The notes under the pieces were generated by a model. The model worked only from the letters and a program-made list of their open reading frames with translations. It was not told where the DNA came from and made no database searches. A program made the position numbers and the translations under genes. Shown here piece by piece: positions 17,933-27,221 of a stretch of DNA of 64,000 nucleotides; the stretch's first letter is position 1, and the number at the start of each line of letters is the position of its first letter. The DNA lies in the NCBI RefSeq assembly GCF_007747795.1, contig NZ_CP036275.1, forward strand, positions 248,001 to 312,000, written 5' to 3'. The DNA is from Maioricimonas rarisocia. GTDB lineage: Bacteria; Planctomycetota; Planctomycetia; Planctomycetales; Planctomycetaceae.

Positions 17933-18628
17933 ATGATCACCGTCCAGAACGTTGTCCGAACGCTGCACCGCGGCGATACCGCGATCCCGGTCCTCAGGGG
18001 AATCTCCTGTGAGATCGCGGAAGGGGCCTTTACGTTCATTGTTGGCCCGTCCGGCAGCGGCAAGAGCACGCTGCTGTACCTGCTCGGAGCTCTCGATCAG
18101 CCGACCTCGGGTGAGATCACCGTGGGGGGCCAGCGGTTCTCCGAAATGACCGAAGCCGACCGCGACGCCTTTCGTCGATCGAACGTCGGATTCATCTTTC
18201 AGAGCTTCAATCTGCTCGGCAATCTCGACGCCGTGGGAAACGTCCTCGTTCCTTACCTGCCGACCGGTCAGGCGGGCGAGCGTCGCAAGGAAGCGGTCGA
18301 ACTGCTGCACCGGGTGGGACTCGGTCAGCGGCTCGATCACCGCCCGGGGCAGCTCTCCGGCGGAGAACAGCAGCGCGTCGCGATCGCCCGGGCGCTGCTC
18401 AAACGTCCGTCGATGGTGCTGGCGGATGAACCGACCGGCGAACTGGATACCGAAACGGGCGAAGAGGTGTTCCACTATCTGAGGGACCTGCAGGCCACCC
18501 ACGGCTCGACCGTGGTTGTTGTCACGCACGATCAGCGGTACATCCGACCGACCGACGTCGTGCTGGAGATCCGGGACGGCCGCTTCGTCGGACAGTCCAC
18601 CGAACCTGTGGAAACCGGGCAGGTGTGA
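17933..18628 (+). CDS. ABC transporter ATP-binding protein (MacB/LolD type)
   Basis: 231-aa ATPase partner of the preceding permease. It shows Walker [11 protein letters not shown]-loop FIFQSFNLL, signature [15 protein letters not shown], Walker [13 protein letters not shown] and switch His in VVVVTHD. The ADEPTGELD form is characteristic of the MacB/LolD/FtsE group. It is translated 8 bases after the permease stop, and its own stop overlaps the start of the following glycosyltransferase gene by one base (TGATG), so the three genes form one operon. Confidence 0.93.
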   Translation: MITVQNVVRTLHRGDTAIPVLRGISCEIAEGAFTFIVGPSGSGKSTLLYLLGALDQPTSGEITVGGQRFSEMTEADRDAFRRSNVGFIFQSFNLLGNLDAVGNVLVPYLPTGQAGERRKEAVELLHRVGLGQRLDHRPGQLSGGEQQRVAIARALLKRPSMVLADEPTGELDTETGEEVFHYLRDLQATHGSTVVVVTHDQRYIRPTDVVLEIRDGRFVGQSTEPVETGQV

Positions 18629-19740
18629 TGCACATCGCCATCCTCTGCGAATTCGCCACATGTAACGGCGGCGAACAGTCGCTGCTGGCCGTCCTGCGGC
18701 ACCTGAAAGACCGCTGCGAATTCACCCTGCTGGCACCCGAACAGGGGCCGTTTCCCGACGCAGTTCGCAGGGAAGGGATCCGCCTCGTCCCCTGGTCCGT
18801 TCGCGATGCCGGGGGCAAACGCCTTGAACGGGACACGCTGGTTGAGCGTCTTGCCGCGACTGTTCGCGACGTCTCTCCCGATCTGGTGCACGCCAACAGT
18901 CTGGCGATGGGGCGCCTGCTGGGGGCGGCGGCCGATCGGCTCGACGTGCTCGGCACCGCTCACATCCGGGACATCATCGGCCTGAACAAGGCGGCCATTG
19001 CCGATCTCAACCGCAATCAGGCACTCGTCTGTGTGTCCGAGGCGACGCGTCAGTTCCACGTCGCGCGCGGACTCGATCCAACGCGTGCCGTCACGATCTA
19101 CAACGGGATCGACACCGACCTGTTTCATCCCCGGAAGCCGACCGGATCACTGCGGCGGGAGATCGGCATCTCCCGCAATGCTCTGCTGACGGCAACGATC
19201 GGGCAGATCGGCTTGCGCAAGGGCCTGCATGTGCTCCCCTTTGCGGCGGAGATCGTCGATCGCAAAGGCATCGACGTGCGGTATCTGCTTGTGGGCGAGC
19301 GACACTCGCAGAAGCAGGAAAGCATCGAATACGAAGAGGAACTGTTCGAGCAGTTCGAGTACGGCGGCGTGATCGAGCAGATGCATCCGCTCGGCTGGCG
19401 GGACGACGTCCCTGAACTGCTCGGCGAAATCGACGTGCTGATTCATCCCGCGTTCCAGGAGCCGCTCGGCCGGGTTCTGCTCGAAGCAGCCGCCACCGGC
19501 ACAGCCATTATCGCGACCGAGGTGGGAGGAACGCCCGAGATCTTCACGCACGGCGAGTCGGCTCTGCTGGTTACTCCCGGCGATCACGGAGAACTCGCGG
19601 ACGCGATCGAGGACGTCGCCCGCGACAAGAAATATCGCCGTAAACTGGGGCAGGCCGCCCGCCAGGAGATCCTCGACCGCTTTCGGATCGAGCCCCGTGC
19701 CGACGAGCTGGCCCGGTTCTGGGAAGACAACCTCCCCTGA
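18628..19740 (+). CDS. Glycosyltransferase family 4 (GT-B fold)
   Basis: 370-aa GT4-like enzyme that would transfer a sugar from a nucleotide-sugar donor to a lipid or glycan acceptor at the cytoplasmic membrane. The N-terminal domain opens with IAILCEFATCNGGEQSLLAVL, a GGxE acceptor-side loop. The C-terminal domain has IGLRKGLHVLPFAAEI, then VLIHPAFQEPLGRVLLEAAATG and EIFTHGESALLV, with the E-x7-E motif of retaining GT4 enzymes. ATG 18628 shares its A with the stop of the ABC ATPase gene, indicating coupled translation. The acceptor is unknown; linkage to the ABC exporter suggests an envelope or exported glycolipid role, which is inference. Confidence 0.88.
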   Translation: MHIAILCEFATCNGGEQSLLAVLRHLKDRCEFTLLAPEQGPFPDAVRREGIRLVPWSVRDAGGKRLERDTLVERLAATVRDVSPDLVHANSLAMGRLLGAAADRLDVLGTAHIRDIIGLNKAAIADLNRNQALVCVSEATRQFHVARGLDPTRAVTIYNGIDTDLFHPRKPTGSLRREIGISRNALLTATIGQIGLRKGLHVLPFAAEIVDRKGIDVRYLLVGERHSQKQESIEYEEELFEQFEYGGVIEQMHPLGWRDDVPELLGEIDVLIHPAFQEPLGRVLLEAAATGTAIIATEVGGTPEIFTHGESALLVTPGDHGELADAIEDVARDKKYRRKLGQAARQEILDRFRIEPRADELARFWEDNLP

Positions 19741-19802
19741 GCCGCGTATGCTGGATGCTGGCGTTGCGGAGCCAACTGGACTGCCAGCTGCAGGAGCGTG
19801 CG

Positions 19803-20651
19803 ATGGGAAAACGTCTGATTGCCGGCCTGATGCTCGTGATGGTGACGACCGTCTGCCTGGCGCAGCGGGGCAGTTCACCCCGGTTCCGTGGCTCGCGGAT
19901 CGTCGACTTCAACTTCGATCGCCGCGGCGTCCCCGACTGGGAGATCGACGAAGAGTTCCCCGACGACGTCTTCACCTTCGTGCGGATCATGTACAACGCG
20001 CAGGGGAACGGCTGGGGCAAATGGCGGACCGACTACCCCGACAGCGATCTCAACTTCTCCTACCGTCTGCAGCAGCTCACCTCGCTGAAGGTGAACCCGA
20101 ACCCGATCATTCTCGAGCTGACCGACCCGCGGCTGTTCGACTACCCCTGGATCTACATCGTCGAGCCGGGTGGCGAACCGGGATGGGCCGGTCTGAACCT
20201 GTCACCGCCCGAGGTGAAGGCCCTCCGCCGCTATCTCGACAACGGCGGCTTTCTGATGGTGGACGATTTCTGGGGCGAGCGGGAGTGGTACAACTTCTAC
20301 ATCGAGCTGAAGAAAGTCTTCCCCGATCGGGAGCCGGTCGATCTGCCGCTCGATCATCCGGTCTTCCACTGCGTCTACGAGCTGTCCGAAAAGCCGCAGG
20401 TCCCGTCGATCGATCGGGCGATCCAGGGGCGGCCGTACGGCATCACCTGGGAGCGGGAAGACGCGAAGGAGCCGCACTACCGGGGCATCTTCGACGACGA
20501 CGGCCGGCTGGTGGTGATGATCTGCCACAACACCGATCTGGGGGACGGCTGGGAGCGGGAAGGGGAGAACAAGTGGTACTTCCACGAGTTCTCGGAGAAG
20601 AAGGCGTACCCGCTGGGGATCAACATCGTGTTCTACGCGATGACGCACTGA
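19803..20651 (+). CDS. DUF4159 domain-containing exported protein
   Basis: 282 aa with a cleavable signal peptide (RLIAGLMLVMVTTVCLAQ). ATG 19803 has AGGAG eight bases upstream. The body matches the DUF4159 layout: FTFVRIMYN near the start, YPDSDLNFSYRLQQLTSLKV, then YIVEPGG and LSPPEVKALRRYLDNGGFLM followed by VDDFWGEREW. In planctomycetes DUF4159 proteins usually sit beside MoxR ATPase/DUF58/VWA genes; none is seen here. The domain resembles class I glutamine amidotransferase-like folds, but catalytic function is not established. It lies 62 bases after the GT4 gene. Confidence 0.85.
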   Translation: MGKRLIAGLMLVMVTTVCLAQRGSSPRFRGSRIVDFNFDRRGVPDWEIDEEFPDDVFTFVRIMYNAQGNGWGKWRTDYPDSDLNFSYRLQQLTSLKVNPNPIILELTDPRLFDYPWIYIVEPGGEPGWAGLNLSPPEVKALRRYLDNGGFLMVDDFWGEREWYNFYIELKKVFPDREPVDLPLDHPVFHCVYELSEKPQVPSIDRAIQGRPYGITWEREDAKEPHYRGIFDDDGRLVVMICHNTDLGDGWEREGENKWYFHEFSEKKAYPLGINIVFYAMTH

Positions 20652-20755
20652 GGGGGGGCGGTATCAACGGCAACTCAACTGATCGGCCGGATCGCATCGC
20701 TGCCGAGAACCCGACCGGGGAAAGGAAGTTCCCGACGAGTTTTCGGACGTGGGGT

Positions 20756-21181
20756 GTGGTCGCGGGATGCAGCCTCTTTGCAGCAAGTCTGCTGTTCCCC
20801 TGCTACTACACTCCTGCGTACTCGGCTATGCACGATCCGGAGACGGGCAAGGCGACCTACGCCCTTGGAGTGTTGCTGTTCGGTTGGGCCGAGATACTCC
20901 TGGAAGGCTTCTCCGCCTGGCTGGCAAATCCTCTCTGGCTGCTGACGCTCGTCCTCATTCTGGTTCCAGTGCCTCGCCCGTTACCGCTGGCAACTTCTCT
21001 GGCTGGACTTGCGCTCGCGCTGAGCTTCCTGCTGTACGAGTCCATTCTGCTGGACGAGGCAGGAAACAAGGGGGAAATTCTGGGCTACGGCCCGGGATAC
21101 TGGCTGTGGGGCGCGAGTTTCGTGGCTCTGCTGGTGACCAGCATGTTGCCAGTTCAGTCATCTGAGTCGCCGTGCATCTAA
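20756..21181 (+). CDS. Hypothetical multi-pass membrane protein (start uncertain)
   Basis: About 141 aa with four predicted membrane helices (VVAGCSLFAASLLFPCYY, GVLLFGWAEILLEGF, PLWLLTLVLILVPV, YWLWGASFVALLVTSML). No ATG is available before the first helix; GTG 20756 is the first bacterial start codon that keeps it, but its ribosome-binding site is poor and the frame is open far upstream. It follows the DUF4159 gene by about 100 bases on the same strand. Family and function are unknown. Confidence 0.5.
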   Translation: MVAGCSLFAASLLFPCYYTPAYSAMHDPETGKATYALGVLLFGWAEILLEGFSAWLANPLWLLTLVLILVPVPRPLPLATSLAGLALALSFLLYESILLDEAGNKGEILGYGPGYWLWGASFVALLVTSMLPVQSSESPCI

Positions 21182-21206
21182 TGGGAAGCGACGAACACCC
21201 CCCCCC

Positions 21207-21827
21207 TCAATACACCCGCGGTTCCTCCAGAAACCCGATGATCCCCGAGAGGATTGAGTGCAACGCCGGGCCGATCAGGAACACGAAACTGATTACCAGA
21301 GCCGCCAGGTAATGCCAGCGCTGACCGTCCATATCGAACATCAGCAGCCACAGCAGTCCCCCCACCAGCATCAGGGCCGCGACGCACGCCACCCAGTTCA
21401 GCCGGCTGGTCAGACCGAAGTACCGGTTCTTGCGGATCCGGAAGTTCGTGTTGATCTCGTAAAGCTGCTCCGAGATCTCCGGCGGCGTCGGTTTGTTCGG
21501 AGCCCGCGGCAGCGACGGCGGCACGTACTTGTCCTCGATCCGCTGCACGTATGCGTCGTAGTCGGTCCGGTACAGTTCGAGCATCTCGCGGTAATGCTCG
21601 AGCTGCAATTCGTAGTTCTGCACCTCTGCCTGGTAATGATTCACCCGGTCGGCATACGAGTCCTTGAGCTGCTGCAGGTCGTACGCGGCACGCACTTCGT
21701 CGGCCGAGAATCGCAGATGGCTCAGCGCCAGAACTTCACTGCGCAGCCAGTACGTGCAGACCAGCAGGGTGAGAAATCCCGCCAGTGCCATCAGCTTGGC
21801 GACGACGAGCGATCGACGGCCGGACAT
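21207..21827 (-). CDS. Hypothetical membrane protein with coiled-coil periplasmic or cytoplasmic segment
   Basis: 206 aa. There is one N-terminal membrane helix (KLMALAGFLTLLVCTYWL), then a heptad-rich stretch of about 75 residues (QLKDSYADRVNHYQAEVQNY and onwards, regular hydrophobic and Tyr/Leu spacing). A Pro-rich hinge (LPRAPNKPTPPEI) and two or three C-terminal helices follow. No family recognised. It converges with the preceding gene with a 25-base gap. Confidence 0.65.
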   Translation of the reverse strand: MSGRRSLVVAKLMALAGFLTLLVCTYWLRSEVLALSHLRFSADEVRAAYDLQQLKDSYADRVNHYQAEVQNYELQLEHYREMLELYRTDYDAYVQRIEDKYVPPSLPRAPNKPTPPEISEQLYEINTNFRIRKNRYFGLTSRLNWVACVAALMLVGGLLWLLMFDMDGQRWHYLAALVISFVFLIGPALHSILSGIIGFLEEPRVY

Positions 21828-21958
21828 GCGGGAGCCCTTCCGAGGTAGTGGCCCGGCGGAGGTGTGGGATCAGCCGTATAGGGTGGCTGCGATGAAACCC
21901 GAGGATACCGCCGCAGCGCCAAAGGACATAGAACCTTTTCGGGATCGGCGGGCCCGGC

Positions 21959-22642
21959 TCACCTGGCCAGGCTGATCTCGGCAATCTCCCAGTCCCGCAG
22001 CGTCACAAAGCAGGCGAGGCCGTCGTCTCCCGTAAAGGAGAACACGATCTCCAGAGTCTGCGGCTCACCGTACATCTGGATGGCCAGGTTCGATCGCAGG
22101 CGCTGCAGCAGGGCGCCCTGATCTCGAATGTCCGGATGGCAGCGGACAAGCGCCTCCGCGAGCGACGGCCAGAGTTCCTCAAAGCGAGTCGTGAACTCCA
22201 GGAACAGTGACCGCTGGTCGTCGGTTGGCCCTTCCTCCCCGGCCCGCAAATGGACATGCGTTGAAGTAAACGGAGGGCATGAAATCGCCGCGACGCCGTT
22301 CCATGCGTCCACACTGTACTCGAGGCGTCCGAAGACAGGATCGTCGAGTGCTGACGCAGGGTGGTCTGTCATCCCGACGGGAGCATCGAACTCTCCCGGT
22401 GGAATCAGGCGGATCGTCACTTCGTCGCCGACACCGATGCTCTCCGGTGTGGGCCACGTCACGTGCTGTGAGCGTGGATCGTCGGAGCGGTACTGCCCAA
22501 GTCCGCCGACATGCAGATTGAGTTCCGGGTCTTCGTCCTGCCGCTTGACGTAATCGAGGCCGACACTCAGGACTCCTTCGCCGTCGATGCCGGCCACACA
22601 GATGCGCTCGCCATTCAGAAGGACCTCGAACCGTGCAGACAT
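21959..22642 (-). CDS. Hypothetical protein
   Basis: 227-aa soluble protein, no signal peptide or membrane segment. The N-terminal part (RFEVLLNGERICVAGIDGEGVL) reads as a beta-rich domain. The C-terminal part contains FTSTHVHLRAGE and an alpha/beta region ending FVTLRDWEIAEISLAR. ATG 22642 was preferred over an in-frame ATG 30 bases upstream because the product then starts MSARFEVLL. I do not recognise a family; immunity-like or DUF proteins of similar size occur in planctomycetes, but I cannot assign it. Confidence 0.6.
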   Translation of the reverse strand: MSARFEVLLNGERICVAGIDGEGVLSVGLDYVKRQDEDPELNLHVGGLGQYRSDDPRSQHVTWPTPESIGVGDEVTIRLIPPGEFDAPVGMTDHPASALDDPVFGRLEYSVDAWNGVAAISCPPFTSTHVHLRAGEEGPTDDQRSLFLEFTTRFEELWPSLAEALVRCHPDIRDQGALLQRLRSNLAIQMYGEPQTLEIVFSFTGDDGLACFVTLRDWEIAEISLAR

Positions 22643-22776
22643 GGGTGCGTCCTGTGCAGCAGAGGGAGGCAATTACTGCCAGTCGGGTGCTTCATTCGGA
22701 CGGGAACGGCGCCCGGTCGCGGCTGGACTCGTCGGGACCGCCACGTGATCGTGGCTCATGCCTCACAGCTCAACCT

Positions 22777-23274
22777 TCACCGGCCGCTCGAAGCCGCCAG
22801 GTGGCACGAGACGCACGACGAGATGACTACGTGCGGTCGTTGCTGGTCCCGTTCGGGGAGAGCGTCGGGGTTCTTCCACAGGCAGGCCTGCGCGCTGTTT
22901 CCGCCACCCCCCGCCGACATCGGCGTGAGGGCATCACCCGCCAGCCAGACGATCGCCGCACCGGCCACCGTCGCGGCGCAGTACCGCAGCCAGGTGAGCG
23001 GCTTGCGGGATTGCAGGCGAGGCTTCGAGACGCGGTTTGACTGCAGCGTCAGAGCGGTCGCCTCGGCCAGCTGGACCGCTTCCGGGGTGAGGACCGGCGA
23101 CGGAGAACTGACCGCGGCGGATTGCGGCTCTTCCTGCTCGAACAGGTCGAGCGCCGGCGCAAGTGTCTCCTGCATCTGTCGGCAACGGGGGCAGCCGGCC
23201 AGATGTGCCGCAAGCTCGGGACTTGTGCGGCGGTCAGCACTGGTCAGGGCATCAAAGGCGTCATCGCACGTCAT
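22777..23274 (-). CDS. Putative zinc-finger anti-sigma factor
   Basis: 165 aa. The N-terminal zinc-binding anti-sigma domain contains HLAGCPRCRQM, the HxxxCxxC core, preceded by an acidic helix (TCDDAFDAL). One membrane helix (YCAATVAGAAIVWLAGDAL) lies around residues 105-125, with a short extracytoplasmic tail that has a CxxCH-like string (CVSCH) near its end. The start codon overlaps the last 14 bases of the upstream ECF sigma gene, so the two are translationally coupled. The expected role is to hold that sigma factor at the membrane until a signal releases it. Confidence 0.75.
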   Translation of the reverse strand: MTCDDAFDALTSADRRTSPELAAHLAGCPRCRQMQETLAPALDLFEQEEPQSAAVSSPSPVLTPEAVQLAEATALTLQSNRVSKPRLQSRKPLTWLRYCAATVAGAAIVWLAGDALTPMSAGGGGNSAQACLWKNPDALPERDQQRPHVVISSCVSCHLAASSGR

Positions 23275-23896
23275 CATGGTCGTCTCCCGAATGCCCCGGC
23301 AGGGTTGGTGAGGGCATTGACTCGCGGCGGTCAATCTGACGAAGTCGCACGGCCAGCCGCTCCAGGCCGCGACGCACACGCTGCTTGGCGCCGCTGACGC
23401 TGCTGTCCATTGTTTCGGCAATTGCCTCGAAGGGAAGCTCTGCAAAGAATCGCAGCCGCAACGCGTCCGCTTCCGTTTCGGGCAGTTCGCTCAGCAACTC
23501 GCGCAGACGCTGCCGCTGTTCGTCCTGCAGCAGGTGGTCCAGCCCGCTCGGTTCGGTCGCGTTCGCACTCAGGCCGTACACGCTTCGCGCAGGAGCGTGC
23601 AGATCAGCGAGCCCGTCCAGTTCCCGCTGGCGATTTCGCCAGTGGCGGCGGCACAGATTCAGCACGATTGTCCACAGCCACGTCCGGAATGCGAACTGCG
23701 GATTGTAGCTGTCGCGGGCCGCGTAGACCGCGAGAAACGCTTCCTGGACGACGTCCTCGGCACGAGCCGCATCGCCGATCTTGCTGCGTACGAAGCGGAG
23801 CAGTGGATTGCGGTAGCGGTGCACCAGTTCTTCGAACGGCGCCCGCTCGCCGGCCTGGACCAGTCGCATCAGTTCTGCGTCAGTTCGCGGTGCCAC
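23261..23896 (-). CDS. ECF-type RNA polymerase sigma factor
   Basis: About 211 aa from GTG 23896 (TDAELMRLVQAGERAPFEEL is the sigma-2 start); the frame is open to an ATG at 24019, which would add an Arg/Gly-rich leader. Region 2 shows EDVVQEAFLAVYAA and the conserved FRTWLWTIVLNLCRRHWR. Region 4 shows LSELPETEADALRLRFFAEL, then AIAETMDSSVSGAKQRVRRG, the -35-binding helix-turn-helix. It overlaps its putative anti-sigma gene by 14 bases. The genes controlled are unknown; the RND pump genes start only 3.3 kb upstream on the same strand and could be targets. Confidence 0.88.
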   Translation of the reverse strand: MAPRTDAELMRLVQAGERAPFEELVHRYRNPLLRFVRSKIGDAARAEDVVQEAFLAVYAARDSYNPQFAFRTWLWTIVLNLCRRHWRNRQRELDGLADLHAPARSVYGLSANATEPSGLDHLLQDEQRQRLRELLSELPETEADALRLRFFAELPFEAIAETMDSSVSGAKQRVRRGLERLAVRLRQIDRRESMPSPTLPGHSGDDHDDVR

Positions 23897-24026
23897 GCGG
23901 GATGCACCTCTCTCTGGTAGAAGGCCGCTGCCGGTCCGTCGTCCGGATCTGCCCGAAACGCGTCGGGTTCCCACATGATACCCCCCGCCTGTCAGAGAGA
24001 TCAATCGCGGTTGATGCACCGGGACT

Positions 24027-27000
24027 CTAGGTCGCAGTCGGTGCGGACGCCTCCGCCGGTTTCGCCGGGGCTGGCTGCGGCTCCGAACTGTCGGGGGAAC
24101 TGCCCACCCATTCGCTCAGTCCGCGAAACAGCACGAAGAATGACGGCACAAATGTCAGCGAGAAGACGGTCGCGGCCAGCATGCCTCCAACGACCGCATT
24201 GCCAACCGCCTGTCGACTGGCAGCACCGGCTCCACTTGCGATCAGCAGCGGCATGAAGCCCAGAATCGACGAGAAGGCGGTCATCAGAATGGCCCGGAAT
24301 CGCAGACTGGCCGCCTGGACCGCGGCATCGCGAATCGAAAGTCCTTCGCGGCGCTTCTCGCTGGCAAACTCGACAATCAGGATAGCATTCTTGCTCGCCA
24401 ACGCGACCAGCAGCACGATCCCGATCTGGGTGTACGTGTTGTTGTCCGCCCCACGCAGCATCAGGGCGATGACGACGCCCAGCGCGGCCAGGGGGACGAC
24501 GGCAATCACTGCGGCCGGACTCGTCCAGCTTTCGTACTGCGCCGCCAGCACCAGAAACACGAATCCGACGGCGAGGACCAGAATCAGCGCCTGTCCGCCG
24601 GAGGCGATCTTTTCCTGGTACGACATGCCTGTCCATTCGTAGCCGAACGAAGCGGGCAGGCGGGCCTCGGCCATCTGCTCCATGATCTCCAGAGCCTGGC
24701 CGGAACTGTACCCCGGAGCGGGTGAACCGTTGATCGAAGCGCTCGGGTACAGGTTGTAGCGTCGAACCACCGAGGGGCCGAAGTCCTCCTCGACGTCGAC
24801 CAGGGCGCCGATCGGAACCATGTCGCCGGCGGAATTACGGACATCCAGCGCCCGGATGTCTTCGGCCGTGCTGCGAAACTGCGAGTCCGCCTGCACCCGC
24901 ACCTGATAGGAGCGGTTGTTGTACGTGAAGTCGTTGACGTACGCCGATCCCAGATACGCCTGCAGCGTGTTGAAGACGGCGCTGAGGGGCACGTTCATCG
25001 TCTTGACCTTGGTGCGGTCGATGTCGGCAAACAGCTGCGGCACGTTCGCACGGAAGGTCGTATTCATCGCGGACAGCGCGGACTGCTGCTGTCCCGCATC
25101 CACCATGTCGGCCGCGACGTTCTGCAGTTCGGCGAAGCCTGCGCCGCCGCGGTCCTGCACCTCCATCTGAAAACCGCCCGCGTTGCCGAGCCCGTCAATC
25201 GGAGGGGGGATGAATCCGAAGACGACCGCTTCCTCGAGACCGGCAAACTTCTGCTGCAGGCCGCCAAGGATCGCCTCCTGGCTGAGCTCGGGCGACTGTC
25301 GCTCATCCCATGGCTCCAGGATGAGGACCGAGAATCCCTGGTTCGAACCGGCGCTGCCACTGAGCAGCGAGTAGCCGGCGATCGAGAGCCAGTCAGCCAC
25401 TCCGGGCGTCTCTTCGTAGATGTCGTCGAGCCGCTCGATGAGCTGCTGCGTGCGCTGTTTGGAGGCGGCATCAGGCAGCTGGATGTTGATGAACATGTAG
25501 CCCTGGTCTTCGCTGGGGACGAAGCCGGTCGGCAGCCGCCCGAACGTCCAGCCGGTCGTAACGACCAGTCCGACATAGACCAGCATGACCAGTGAGACGA
25601 CGCGGACAAACTGGCGGATTGCAAACGTGTACCCGTCGGTCACCTTGTCGAAGGAGTTGTTGAACCAGCGAAAACCGACGAACTGCTTCTCGCGTGGCGT
25701 TGGCTTCCGCAGCACGAGGCCGCACAGCGCGGGGCTGAGCGTCAGGGCGTTGATCGTACTGATGATGACCGCTGCCGAGATCGTCAGGGCGAACTGGCGA
25801 TACAGTTGACCGGTAATCCCGGCCATGAATGCCGTGGGGACGAACACGGCCAGCAGCACGAGTGTCGTCGCGATCACCGGGCCGGTGATCTCTTCCATCG
25901 CCTTCACGGCCGCCTGTTTCGAAGTCAGTCCCGCTTCGAGATGCCGGGTCGTGTTCTCGACGACGACGATCGCATCGTCCACGACGATGCCGATGGCCAG
26001 CACGATGCCGAACAGCGACAGCATGTTGATCGAGAATCCGATGCCCGCCATGATCGCGAACGTTCCGATCAGCGAGACCGGGATCGCAGCGACCGGCACG
26101 ATCGTGGCTCGCCAGTCCTGCAGGAAGATAAAGATCACGAGGATCACCAGCAGGGCGGCGATCAGCAGTGTTTCGTAGACCTCGGCGATCGATGCTTCGA
26201 CGAACCGCGTCGTGTCGAACGGAATATCGTACTGAAGACCGTCCGGCCAGTTGTTCGCTTCGCTCAGTTGCTGCATCGTCTCGCGAACGTACGCCGCCGT
26301 GTCCATGGCGTTGGCGCCGGGCAGCTGATACACGGCGATCGACGTCGAGGGATTGCGGTTGAAGGTCGATTGGAACGTGTAGTCCCGGGCGCCCAGTTCG
26401 ACCTCGGCGACGTCCTTGACGCGGAGGACGCGCCCTCCCTCGCCGGTCGCAATGATGATGTTCTCGAACTCTTCGGTCTCGACGAGACGGCCGCGCGTGT
26501 TGATGGTGAGCTGGAACGGTGTCCCGTCCGGGGCTGGGGGCGCCCCGATCTGTCCGGCGGCCACCTGGACGTTCTGTTCCGAGATGGCGCTCACGACGTC
26601 TTCGGTCGTCAGTCCCCGCTGTTTGAGCAGCCGCGGATCGAGCCAGACCCGCATGCTGTAGTCCCCGGCACCAAAGACCTGCACATCGCCGACGCCGTCG
26701 AGGCGGCTCAGTTCGTCCTTGATGGTCAGCGCATAGTTGCTCAGGAACAGGTCACTGTAGGTCCCGTCCGGAGAGGAGAGGGCAATGAACTGCAGGATCT
26801 GAGTGGACTGCTTCTTGGTCGTCACGCCCTGGCGGCGGACTTCTTCGGGCAGCCGCGACTCGGCGATTGCGACCCGGTTCTGGGTGAGCACCGTCGCCAT
26901 GTCCATGTCGGTGCCGAGGTCGAACGTCACCGTCAGCGTATACGTACCGTCGCTGGCAGAGGTCGACGACATGTAGATCATGCCTTCGACGCCGTTGACC

Positions 27001-27203
27001 TCCTGTTCGATCGGAGTGGCGACGGTCTCGGCGATCGTGCGGGCGTCGGCACCCGGGTAGACCGCTTTGACCTGGACGGTGGGAGGGGCCACTTCCGGGA
27101 ACTTGGCGACCGGCAGCGCGCCGAACGAGACCAGACCCGCGATCACGATCACAATCGAGATGACCGATGCGAAGATCGGACGATGAATGAAGAATCGAGA
27201 CAT
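24027..27203 (-). CDS. RND efflux transporter permease (HAE1 / AcrB type)
   Basis: 1058-aa inner-membrane proton-driven pump, full length for AcrB/MexB. The N-terminus SRFFIHRPIFASVISIVIVI, the porter-domain GVTTKKQSTQIL, TM4 GIVVDDAIVVVENTTRHLE (both proton-relay Asp present) and TM10 SKNAILIVEFASEKR (relay Lys present) are all canonical HAE1 features. The C-terminal tail is Ala/Pro-rich. Its periplasmic adaptor gene ends 18 bases upstream; no outer-membrane TolC-type gene is in the window. Likely substrates are hydrophobic or amphiphilic drugs, which is a family-level inference. Confidence 0.95.
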   Translation of the reverse strand: MSRFFIHRPIFASVISIVIVIAGLVSFGALPVAKFPEVAPPTVQVKAVYPGADARTIAETVATPIEQEVNGVEGMIYMSSTSASDGTYTLTVTFDLGTDMDMATVLTQNRVAIAESRLPEEVRRQGVTTKKQSTQILQFIALSSPDGTYSDLFLSNYALTIKDELSRLDGVGDVQVFGAGDYSMRVWLDPRLLKQRGLTTEDVVSAISEQNVQVAAGQIGAPPAPDGTPFQLTINTRGRLVETEEFENIIIATGEGGRVLRVKDVAEVELGARDYTFQSTFNRNPSTSIAVYQLPGANAMDTAAYVRETMQQLSEANNWPDGLQYDIPFDTTRFVEASIAEVYETLLIAALLVILVIFIFLQDWRATIVPVAAIPVSLIGTFAIMAGIGFSINMLSLFGIVLAIGIVVDDAIVVVENTTRHLEAGLTSKQAAVKAMEEITGPVIATTLVLLAVFVPTAFMAGITGQLYRQFALTISAAVIISTINALTLSPALCGLVLRKPTPREKQFVGFRWFNNSFDKVTDGYTFAIRQFVRVVSLVMLVYVGLVVTTGWTFGRLPTGFVPSEDQGYMFINIQLPDAASKQRTQQLIERLDDIYEETPGVADWLSIAGYSLLSGSAGSNQGFSVLILEPWDERQSPELSQEAILGGLQQKFAGLEEAVVFGFIPPPIDGLGNAGGFQMEVQDRGGAGFAELQNVAADMVDAGQQQSALSAMNTTFRANVPQLFADIDRTKVKTMNVPLSAVFNTLQAYLGSAYVNDFTYNNRSYQVRVQADSQFRSTAEDIRALDVRNSAGDMVPIGALVDVEEDFGPSVVRRYNLYPSASINGSPAPGYSSGQALEIMEQMAEARLPASFGYEWTGMSYQEKIASGGQALILVLAVGFVFLVLAAQYESWTSPAAVIAVVPLAALGVVIALMLRGADNNTYTQIGIVLLVALASKNAILIVEFASEKRREGLSIRDAAVQAASLRFRAILMTAFSSILGFMPLLIASGAGAASRQAVGNAVVGGMLAATVFSLTFVPSFFVLFRGLSEWVGSSPDSSEPQPAPAKPAEASAPTAT

Positions 27204-27221
27204 GAATTCGTGGCGTTCGTC

